Of a stretch of DNA of 64,000 nt, positions 49,198-60,400 are shown piece by piece; position 1 is the stretch's first letter, and each line of letters starts with the position of its first letter. The position numbers were made by a program, and so were the translations under genes. The notes below the pieces were generated by a model. The model saw only the letters and a list, made by a program, of their open reading frames with translations. It had not been told where the DNA came from and did no database searches. Source of the DNA: Arbacia lixula (lineage: Eukaryota; Echinodermata; Echinoidea; Arbacioida; Arbaciidae); contig OZ022583.1 in assembly GCA_963669155.1 (NCBI GenBank), forward strand, positions 1,828,025-1,892,024, in the 5' to 3' direction.

Positions 49198-50468
49198 GTT
49201 GAACCTCCGTCAATTAAGTTGTCAAAGGTGGTCTACCCCTTTTGCAGGTCTAAAATAAACAGTTTGGTAACTATGGAAAATAAATGATGTAGAAGAAAAA
49301 ACAGATTCAGAACCTCTCCCAGAATCATAGAACTGAACAGAGACCTGTAATGGGTTTATCTTGACATCTACATTTCAGATAGAGTTATGGCCAGGTCATC
49401 TTCAACTTTTGTCTAGTCTTTACAAACCAGTATACTGACAGAATTATTTTGAACTTAGCAACCTGAGCAGCTCAATAAGAATGCATTTGAAAAGGGTAAA
49501 ACTATCATTTTTTGTGCTGTTTTTTAATTCTATGTCACTTTTAAGTTTCACATGTCACAAATTAGACCCATATGTTCTAGTTGTGGTATAGCAATGCTTT
49601 ACAAAATGTTATTTTCTCTGCAAAAGTGATACATTACTTTAAACTGTTGAAAGATCTCATTACCGGCAATTGTTATGAAACTCTATTAAAATAGAGACTA
49701 GATTCATGCCAAATTTAGAACCTTTTTCTGAATGATTTCATCTGAACACACAGTGGGAGTGTCTATGTTTTCATTGTATAATCAATGTTTTTCAACTTAT
49801 TTCCTAATCAAAACAATAACTGGTCCTCACAGAGAAGCTAATGTGGAAGAAAGTCTTAAGTTTGTGTTTCAAGTTAATGGAATATCCCGGTCATTGTTTT
49901 TGTTTTTGTTCTGTCGAAAACAAATGCTGCATTGTAAGAATGGTGTTTAATCATTGAAAGTTCTTAAAAGATTATTTTTTTTTCTCTCTGTGTTCAGTTT
50001 CTCATTAAAGTGATTATTCTCGAGTGTGCATGATCATAATGGATTTTTATTCTGTAGAAATGTATAACCCAATAAATAGGGAAAAGAAGAAAATGAAGGG
50101 AGAGGAAAATGTATAGAAGTCAGGACATTAACGTTTTGAAAAATTTGTAAGAATTTGGACCAATCAAAATATTTTTCCTGTTTTGGCTTTTGGCATTCCT
50201 TCTGATGTAATGTTGATAACTTCATCTCCCTTCCTCCTTGCATTATTTGACTCCCTGTTTTAGACCTCTCCTTGAAAGTATGCATTAAATCTTTTCCAGT
50301 TCCCTCATCATCACAAATCCAAGCTGCTGTTACAACACCAATAAAATGGAAATCCAATAAAAAATTCCCCATAAAAGGCATTTTTTCACAAAATGAATGA
50401 GAAGAGTTATAATGATGTTCGGATACATGTATAGAGTATTTAAATGAACCTTTAAATCATTTCAATTA

Positions 50469-50646
50469 CAGTAAAAACTGTCTTAGTGGTCAATTGTATA
50501 TAGCAGCCAACCTGTCCATAGTGGCCACTAAAATGATTCCCCCAGAGAGAGACCATGTGTTAAAGAATCTGTCGACAGCAGCCACCTGTCTATAAAGGCC
50601 ACAATTTGTGTTTCCCTTGGGTGGCTACTATATACAGGTTTTACTG
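50469..50646. mobile_element. mariner-like MITE with TA duplications
   Basis: CAGTAAAAACTGT at the left and ACAGGTTTTACTG at the right are terminal inverted repeats, each flanked by TA. CAGT...ACTG ends with TA target sites are typical of Tc1/mariner elements. 178 bp, no ORF. A single related end (CAGTGAAACCTGTTTACAAC) lies at 57145. Confidence 0.75.
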
Positions 50647-51299
50647 TATATACAAGTTTTTCTGAAAGGGTTAAAATTGAGTGGTCAGGCAGGGGGTATT
50701 GATGGACAATGGTGTTTGTAGACCAGTTTGACTTCTTATAAGCCCATGCTCAAACACCTTATGGGGGTATGGGTATTATTCTACAGTTAGATTAAGATCT
50801 TCATGCACCTTCACTGCATGTATACTGTAGCCACCATAGCAATTGTATTTATTTGTTTAAAATGTGTTGGTCCATGTTAGTGTACAACACTTTCAAATGA
50901 TTTCCTTTGGGTGTTGTAATGAAGACATTTGTACCTCTTGACTGGAGTAATGACAGGCTAATGATATATTTTAATGTGGTATTGAGTTGAGAAACTATAT
51001 CATACCTTATGTAGTATGCTCATGTCAATAAGGAAGACTTCGCTATACAAATTATACAATTTCTTGGCTTTATAACCCAAACGCATCTGTATCCCTTGGT
51101 TGGTTATGAATTCATGCTCAATTTGATTCTGTTTGTATATATATATGTCGATTCAGTAATCTATTTATTCCCCTCCCTCCCCATGTTGAAACCTTTGTTA
51201 ATGTGGAAATGATCGGAGCAAAAAGAACATCGCAGAAATTAGTTCCCTTTGAAGAACTAAACACGGATTTTATTCTGAAAATCCACTGAGACAAAAATG

Positions 51300-51765
51300 T
51301 TATCTCCTCTCAGATAAAATGTCCCTAAAATATTTTATCTTTGGTATTCTGAAGCACATCTTTGGAAAATTTTAACCAATATTAATGAGCGCATGACATG
51401 CGCTCCTATCCCCGAGAAAGCCAATAATAAACATCCGTCAAGCTGATGGTATGACGTCATGACATTGACAATGACATTGCTCATCCATGAACAACAGTGC
51501 GCCTTATAGCATTTGGTATGCTCACATGCAAACAGTTGAAAGCTCAAATTGATTTTGCACGTAATGCAATGGAAAGGTATGGGTCTAGGCGTCTGCGTCT
51601 AGAGATAAAATTGCGCAGGAGCGATTTCATCTTTTATCCCAACTTTTTTTCCATAGTGCATTTCAGACTAAGGATTTAGCTCATGGAATCCCAAAAGATG
51701 AGATTTTTCCTAACTCCTTGAGATACAAAAACATTTTTCCACAGACAGTTTTCGGGATACCCCCC
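51300..51765. mobile_element. Element with homopolymeric G/C termini, copy 2
   Basis: Reverse-oriented relative of 34284-34825. The end GTTTTCGGGATACCCCCC corresponds to the GGGGGG...CCGAAAAC end of copy 1. The left limit is approximate. Confidence 0.65.
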
Positions 51766-53764
51766 AGGTCAGTATGTGTATCTTTGATATTCATATAAAG
51801 CTGCTGTGAGTAGTCATAGAATCTGCCTCCTCCAGATAATCCATGTAAGCAAGTGGTTAAAGCTCAGGCTTGAAAGAGAACGGTGTTTGAAAATATGGCT
51901 AGAACATGAGCGATATCCTGTCAGCACATCAACATCATGCTATACGCAAACTTGCAGATAATCTTCTTCGTTTTTATTATGGGCAGTGTGTAAAACAAAG
52001 GGTCATGCCTTTTTCCACACAATACAAAAGTTGAAATCCTACACAGCAGATGATTTTTGGATATTGCTTGTGCACATTAGCCTGTATTCACAAGAGTGGT
52101 TTAATTTTGACTGCATATTTAACCTAGACTAAGTTTACAAAACATCTGATGCTGTCACAAAATCATTGATTTTCATCACAGAATCACAACAGTGGGTGAG
52201 CACAATCACCTGCTGTAATCATTATGTGGAAAAACTCAATATGCCATAGTAATTCAGAGGACAAAATGAAGTGTATTGAATCAATTATAATGTTTCATAT
52301 TGTTTTATTTGGCGCTCATAAAGTTAGTCCAGGTTTAGTTCACTGTTTGCATTAAACCTCCATTTAGATTACTATTCAGTCTGTCAATGTACTGACACTA
52401 TATCCCATCCACTCACGCACACATCTTTGTACTTGGATTGTGGCTCTCACTTCTTGAATCGCACTCTGCAATCATTTTCTTTTTGCTTCAGTTCTTTCAT
52501 TCTTTCTTTCAATTTGTCTATGCAACTTCTCTCCTCTCTGTTTCTCCTTTCAAACCACCAAATCCATGCAGCGCACAGCTGACTGATTTGACGGTTCGTA
52601 AAAACGCTGATGAACTGGCAAGTGGTTTCCAGTAGTCTTGTATCACTTAGGCCTATCCTGCACATAGCTCTAACAGCAACCATAACTTTGCATGGCAACG
52701 GGACCCATCATAACTTTTGTTTGCATTCTTCAAGGAATTAGAGGGAAGTCATTCAATCTTGCACACTTCTGTACATGATGGTTGATTTCGCTCTAGTACT
52801 CTGTCTTCCTAATTGCATCGACCTTTTCTCAGTTTTGTTTTCAAACTTAAGGATAGTTCACTCTGAAAGTCTCAAAAAGAAACAATGATTGACTCGAGTG
52901 AATATGCAAGGTGTTTCTTTGACACAATTAGCTCGCACAAACTTGAATCCTCGATTCTGAATCATTAGTATGGCAAGGGGTGAGGGGGGAGGAGGAAAAT
53001 AACACCTCATCTTTTGCAATGCTCTTTGCAGCAACAACCGTAACATGTACTTAGCAAACATGTGAACAAAAATGGAAAAAAATGATTGATATTGAATTGA
53101 TTTCCCTTTGAAAAATAGATCGCCCATTTTAATTAGACACTGTACCCTTGTAGAGTAAGTCTTATTTAAGCAGACTTCAAAATTGTGAAAAATGTTCGTT
53201 TGTCAAATCTATTTTTTCTTATGTCGCATGCATCACTTAAATACTTCCCACTGTGTGTTATATATATTTCTTGTGTGTTTAATAAGTCTGTATATTATAT
53301 ATCTGTACAATGTATTATTGAGAAATATTGTATTATCCTTCAAGTGTAAAATGTACCATTGAAATTATTGGTTATCAATATGATCATGTGTAGAGAAGAA
53401 AATAATGGCAAGCGTTTGAGGAGAACGGAGAGAAGTATTTTGCAAGTAATTTTGAAGATATGTATAATGCATTATAGATGCCATTTGATACTCTTTAAGT
53501 GTTTATATATAGATATGAGTGTAAGATAATTACCTGTGGTTGAGAAAGCATTTTTATACTGAATAGTATGTATGTAGTAGCTAGTGTTAATGTTATTCTT
53601 GTCTGTTAGATTTGAAAACAATGAACTTAAAGAACAGATTTATAAGTCGTGTATTATACCTCTTCAAGATACATATCTCTTCCTGCCAAAATACAAAATC
53701 CCCTTATATTGATAATGATTATACTGATAATAATATGATTCAATTTGTGCATCATATAAGAATG

Positions 53765-53970
53765 AAGGAGAAAAGAGAGAGAGAACAAGAGGGGATGGAA
53801 CAGGGAGGAGAGGGAGGTGGAGGATAGGGTTAGAGAGGGCGGGGAGGGAGAGAGATGATAGGAAGGAAGAAGAGAGAGTTGAGGGGGAGGGAGGAGAGGG
53901 AATGATAGAGGGAGAACGAGAGATAGAGGGGAGGGAGGGGATTGAAGCAGAAGTAGATACAGGGCATGAG
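53765..53970. repeat. GA-rich purine tract
   Basis: About 200 bp of irregular GAGAGGGAGG repeats. The long minus-strand ORFs here are Ser/Pro/Leu-rich artefacts of this composition. Confidence 0.92.
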
Positions 53971-54742
53971 GGAGAGGGACGCAGAGAAGACAAAAGGGCA
54001 GGTAATTAGTAAATTTTGAATGCAAATGTTTATTTTGTGAAGAAACAACTGCAAATGCATCCAAAAATGATTGGAGGGGTATAATACACTTCTTATATGC
54101 ACATAAAATAAAATGGTTATTCTCTGAACTACACAATCGGCAGTATTCATAAAATGTGTTACGTCAATGTAAGTGAGTTGCACAATGAATCGCAGTAGCT
54201 GTCTGTACATGAAAGGAAAGAGCATGGAATATCTTTGTTCAGCAGTTGAGAAGATATTGCAAAGAACTCCTGAAACTAACATGTCATTAAAAATTGTGAT
54301 GTACAAATTTCTATTCTTACAATAAATTTCGTATTGTCCAATAGTTCTGTACATGTACCCGTCATGCAGTGCTTTGATATAGCTGTGATTGACAAACTTC
54401 AGGCTGTTTGTGTCTGATTACAGAAAACATTCTAAGAATTGTATTGCGAAAATAAAGTGACTTAAAGACAGTTTACAACTAAGTTGTGATAACTGTTTGA
54501 GTGGTGCATACAGATGGCCTATATCAAGAACTAGTAAAGAATGGTTTAAGGCATTGGCCCTACTTAACATACAGTTTGTTGTAACTGTTATCCCACAATG
54601 TTTTGGGGGTCGTATTATGTTTTGGGCCATCCGTTTGTCTGTTGGCTACATAGCAATACGCCCATAGACAGCATTGATATGGACAAACTTTGTACAAAAC
54701 AAAAATGTGGAGTTGTTTTCTCCTTGATTCTTTGGTTACAGT

Positions 54743-54916
54743 TCGATATTCTGAAGGTTCGTTTATTCCATAGGTTCGTTATCCGGAAAGGTTCGTAAGT
54801 CCAAAACACATAAATTGCCTATACCTCAATGCTCGTGAGTCCTAAAACGAATAAGGGTTTGTTAATCCGGGCATTTGTCGTGTAACGTTCGGAATAACGA
54901 ACCTTCAGAATAACGA
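54743..54916. mobile_element. MITE with TTCTGAAGGTTCGTT ends
   Basis: TCGATATTCTGAAGGTTCGT and ACGAACCTTCAGAATAACGA form terminal inverted repeats. GGTTCGTTATCC and GGTTCGTAAGTCC are further internal repeats of the same word. 174 bp, non-coding. Confidence 0.8.
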
Positions 54917-56748
54917 GTGCTTCCTGATTCTTTCCCTCTTGCAATACAAATGGTTGTTTATTCTGTTAAACTCATTGACCCAAATTGACTAAGGCAGGTC
55001 AAACAGGCAAATCTGTCATGATGCAGTATGTCCTATAAAGCCCCACTTTTCTATTACGAGGTTTGTACAGTGAATTACATACATTTATTGTGATATTCTA
55101 AATTTGCCACTTAAACTTAAGGAACAAAAAGATTTTCTGATGTTTTTGCCTAATTTTTTATTGATGGCAAATTTCCTCAACCTTCAAAAATCTGTTTCAC
55201 TATTGTTTCTTTTTTTTTTTTTTATTGTGAGCAACATATTTCTATGCTGGAGTAGCCCTTTCACTTAAGGTAGTATTTGGGGTATACATGTAGTACCTGA
55301 TTGTGGCATATTACCAGATTGGGCCATTGCATTAATGTCTTTCTGGCGCATTGTTCGACCCACTGTGGTCACTGATTGAGCAAACCCACAGGTGAATACC
55401 AGCAAATTACAGCTGCATAAATTCTGGGAACATTAGTGCATGTATGGTCTTTAACTGTCCTGTTTATCCACTGTATTGCAATGCCAATACTGTTGAGATT
55501 AATCTTCATGTGAAAAAAAAAGAAGTTTTAATTTGAGTGATGGATTTTCACAAAAATAAATCTTCAAGAAAAAAATTGCCCATTTTCCAGTGAATTTTGG
55601 TAGTTGAATGCATTTTTTCTCTTCCTTGTGTTTTCTGCGTGTAAAAATGAAGAAACAATTCACATGTACATTATCTTTGGGGAGGGAAAACTTATTTTTA
55701 TGCTGTATAGTTGTACTGTATTGGCGAGATGTACATGTGCGTGAATTTATAAAAAAAAAAAAAGTTACCATTTATGAAGGTGTATTGTAAACATGCAGAT
55801 TTGCTTTTCTGGGAGAGTTTATTAGCAAAATGTAGATGACAGTTATTCACTTTAATACTTGACGTAGAGTGTAATGTAGGATTTATGGAGAGCTACGTTG
55901 CTTTATTTTTTTTCCAAGACATATTTTGGAAGGATGAAAAATGCAGGCTCTTGTGGTTTTCCATGTATGATTGACTTCTCTTTCACAGTATGTAGTTAAT
56001 TTCAAATGTGCTTGCCTCAACCAATAAATAAAGATGAGAAACGTGGCTTGTCTTGTGCTGGCCATCATTATTTCCATTGAAATTTTTGACAGTTTGTATG
56101 AGGTTTGTTAGGAGTGTGTTTCTTTTTGATTGAGAAGCATGGCATAGCAGAATGAGAGAATGAGAGAGAAATTACAAACTTTTCACAAAGACAAAGTAAA
56201 GAAACAGACACAGACAGAAAGACCCAGTATGTATGTATGTGTATATTTGTGTATGTATCTGTGTACGGTATGTATGAGAGTGAATGCCATTGAAAAATTA
56301 GGAAAACTGGCAATATGTTTTGTTACTGTATTTATACATGTATAAATAAAATTGACATACACTGTGCTGTACACCTATGAAGAAAAAAAGTTCACTCACT
56401 AAGAATGGAATGCAGCACACTTATTTCCTTTTTATTTGTTTGCTTACATACACGATGTATACTATTTATTTACAGAGACCATAATATATACATGACAAAA
56501 ATGTACCAAAATGACAACATTTGCACAAACATCTTTTTTCTATTTACATTGGCTTGTCTTCATATGGATAATACTATGTTCTGCTAGTTACATTGCAATA
56601 GCTACACACAAATTTTCTTCATTATTGCCACACAATGTTGTTACAAAGTCAATGACAGTACTTACAAATTATTTCTCCAACAAGAAAGTACTGAAAAAAT
56701 GACTGTACATAGCGTAAATATACTAAGAAATTGGTATGTACACAAGAT

Positions 56749-56754
56749 TTTATT
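56749..56754 (-). terminator. Candidate poly(A) signal for TCHP
   Basis: AATAAA on the minus strand, about 680 bp after the TCHP stop codon. Further candidates lie at about 56431 and 56467. Confidence 0.35.
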
Positions 56755-57435
56755 AAAATACATCAAAACATTACATAGAATACCAACACCCATATGTGCA
56801 CATTATTGTTTTCCCTCCAATGTTTGGTACAATACACTGGGAGCCATCTGAGCTCAGCTCAACTGAGATGAATATATAAACCCTGAATGAGCATGAGAAT
56901 ACCATCAACTTTACAATGTTTTACTGAAGAATTCAGGTTCTTCTACGGCTTATTATTGCAGTATCTTATCAATATCAAAGAAGTTTAAAATCAAGCTTCA
57001 ATTAAAATACATGTATACTAAAACCATGTCAGGAAAAGCAATGTGTTTCTAGTGTTTTCTCGCCCAATAATCCCCTACTGAACAGAGCCTACAAAAAAGA
57101 ACCTTTATGAAAAATAAAAAAAGAAGAAAAAATAATAAATTACAGTGAAACCTGTTTACAACGACCACTGAACAGAGACATTCACTTTTTATGTTCAGGT
57201 TACTTTAGTACACGTCTCAACTAGAAACATTGTTGAGGAAATAGGAAAACGGTGCTGTGTATAGACAAGTGGTCACTTAAAAGCATGCTTCTCTTTAGTA
57301 CTTTCCACATACTGGTACATTTACTTTTTTATCATCCATTTTTGTATAATTCAAGGTGAAATGAAATATAAAAATACAGTTATACACGTTCTATCGAGCT
57401 TGAGTTATCGGCACACTGGTTAGCTTTTAAACTGG

Positions 57436-60400
57436 TCACTCCCAAGCGGGTATAGGACCTGGTCTACGCCAGCCACTAGGTGGCGCTCCAGGGCCTGGAC
57501 TGGGACCGGGCCTGGAACCAGGTCTAGCCCCAGGTCTGGTAGACCCTGGTCTAGACCCAGGGAGTGTGGATCCTGGCCTAGAGGACATGGGAGGGAGGGT
57601 CGAGTCTGGTCGGTTGCTAAGGCGGGACGTGGTCCGCGGATATGACTGCAGGGAGAAGGAAAGAAAGGCATGAATACATCAGCAACTTCTACATTTAATC
57701 ATCGTTTCTAAACTCAAAACTTCCTTACAAAAATTAGTTTCTCTCAATAAAATTGGATAAAACTTAGAAGCAAAGCAAATATTGTTTGAGGATAATCAAA
57801 CAAATAATAGGAAAATTAACTATGTTTTAATGATTTAAATATTGACAATTGGCAACAACAAGAAAGTTAATAACAATGTTTTTATCATTTAAAGATTGAC
57901 AATTGGCAACACGGTCATGAGGCTCTTAATGCCAATGTCACTCTTTTTTTATTGAACTTGACACACTGGAGGTGAGCAGATGTACATCTCATCCTCTAAA
58001 CTGTAGAGTGTAATTGTCAGCACCTAGCTATGATAATCCCATGTGAATTATGACACAATTTACTGCCTGTGGGACTATGGGGGTTAAGGATTAAGCAGAG
58101 TGACTGACCTTGGGTTCGTAGTCCTCGAGGGCCAGGCGAGACGCCTCTTCTCTCAGCATCTCCTCGTAGTCCTCCTCGGCCTGCCTCTCAGCGTCGAGCT
58201 CCTCCTGGAATCGCAGCCTCGCCTTGGTCGCTCGCTCTCGCCTCTCAGTCATCTGGACAGGATGATTATAAAGGTCAGTATAGGAAGTGATGAACCTATC
58301 TGTATCTAAACTATCTGTATCTAAACTAGGGCACTGGATACCAAAATCTCAAAATTCCAACTCAAACACCCACTCCTTATGTGTCTTTGCTCGTTTCCTC
58401 TTCAAAGTTCTAGACTCACACACTTTCCCTCGTACACTCATGGTCTAAATCTTCTCCTCCTCCTTGCTTACCCACTAACCATCCTACTCTGTTACTCCTT
58501 TATCTCTACCATCCTTTTATCTCACCAGTCCATGAAACACTCTCCATTTTCTTCTCCTCTTTTTCCTCTCCTAGCCGACCCTCCTTCTCCTCTCCCAGCT
58601 GACCATTCTTCTCTCTTACTCATCTATCTCTAAAATCCATCCATCAAACCTATCCTTGAAATGTTCTCTCTGTCTCGTCTTTCCTCTCCACTTCCTCCTT
58701 TTCTCTCACCCACTAACCATCCTTCTCACCCACTAACCATCCTTCTCACCCACTAACCATCCTTCTCACCCACTCACCATCCTTCTCACCCACTCACCAT
58801 CCTTCTCACTATCATTCTCCATCTTACCTGTCCTTGAAACACCCTCTTGGTTTCCATCTTCCTCTCCTCCTCCTCCTCCTTCTCCCTCTGTGTCATCTGC
58901 TGAGCAATCTCCATCTCCCTAAGAAGTTCTTCCCGTCGCTGTAGCGATTCTTCTTGCTGCCTTCGGTTCTCCTCCATTTGCTCCTGAAGCTGGTTCTGCC
59001 GTCCTTGTAGAACCTTCAGGTTAAAGACACATTACAAATGTATCATCTCGGATTCAATGTATTTGAATCTATTAAAAGAAATTCAAGTGATAAATTCCTC
59101 AATCAATAAGCACTTTTGCCTAACTTACTACCAATCAAACGACAAATCAAAATCTTCAGTGCCCAGTAATAGTAAATGGTTGTACCTCTGACATGAGTCT
59201 CTCTCTTGCCACTCTCTCCTTCTCCCAGTCGGCTTCCCTCTTAGACCACTGCCTCGCTGCTTCCTCTCTGGAAGGAAAAATATCAACCCAATGACATCAA
59301 ATGAGCACATATGCCAGGATAGGGCTTAAAAATCAGGTAAAATCAATAACAACAATATCATTTTCCAGTGTTTTGAATTTACACATTTTCCCTGTGACTT
59401 GGCATATAAATGTGTTATTGGTTCCTTCACTGTGATCATTACAACAGACACAGTGATTGAGGCTTACTGATTCTTTGCCTTACTTCATTTGCATATGACA
59501 CAACAAAAAATATTATTACAGTATTAATGAAGGATATAAAACAAAAATGAAATCTTTTACACAGGATATTTGTGGACATAATAGGTCCCCTCTGATATTT
59601 GGGGGTGGTACGGAGCTATGTCATGTTGCATCAGTGTTGTTAAACTTGTCAATACTATGCACACATTTTATTTTAAACACTGATATGCATTGATTTGCAT
59701 AGAGATCAGTTTATCCAGTATAGAGGTAAAATAGTACCGAACACCCTCCAAGTCCCCTCAGGGGTCAATAGATTTTGCAAGATCCCTCATGATCATGAAA
59801 TAATTCTCTGCTAGACTCACTTGAAAAGCATGTCTAGTTCTGCCTCCCTGGCCTTCTCTAGCTTGAGTTGGTCCTCGATGACTTGCTTCATCCAGGCTGC
59901 ATCTGCTGCGGCCTTCTCCTTCCTCTTAACATCCAGACTCTGCTCCTCCGCCTCCTTCTTGGCCAGAGACTCAAGAATCTTCCGATCCAGCTCCTTTAAA
60001 GACATGCCAAGACATCAAACCAATTAGACAGTTTGCATAGGGCACAATTGGCATCACTATGTCTTGCGTTGTATATACGTCTGTGGATTCCTTTAATTAC
60101 TTGTAAACTTTAGAAGTTAATATAGTGTCCTCTTGTTTGATTAGCTTGACAATGCAAATTACCTTCACCATCCCCACCATCACCACCACCATCATCACAA
60201 CCACCATTATCACTATCACAACCACCATCACCACCACCATTATACAACCACCACCATCATCATCACCACAACGAAAATCATCATTACATTCCAAATACTA
60301 CAACAATCATCATCATCACCATCACCACAACCACCATCATCATTATCACCACCATCATAACCACCACCATTATCATAACCACCACCATTGTCACAACCAC

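Larger units (their letters stand above)
48162..57435. other. Long non-coding interval between convergent Rab35 and TCHP
   Basis: 9.3 kb with no convincing ORF. It must contain the Rab35 exon-6b 3' UTR and the TCHP 3' UTR. AATAAA candidates on the plus strand include about 49253 and 56344. MITEs lie at 48681, 48990, 50469, about 51300 and 54743, and a GA-rich tract at 53765-53970. Confidence 0.6.

Noticed and set aside
53654-54136. 160-codon and overlapping minus-strand ORFs
   Set aside because: They run through a GA-rich purine tract. Ser/Pro/Leu-rich translation in several frames is expected from that composition.
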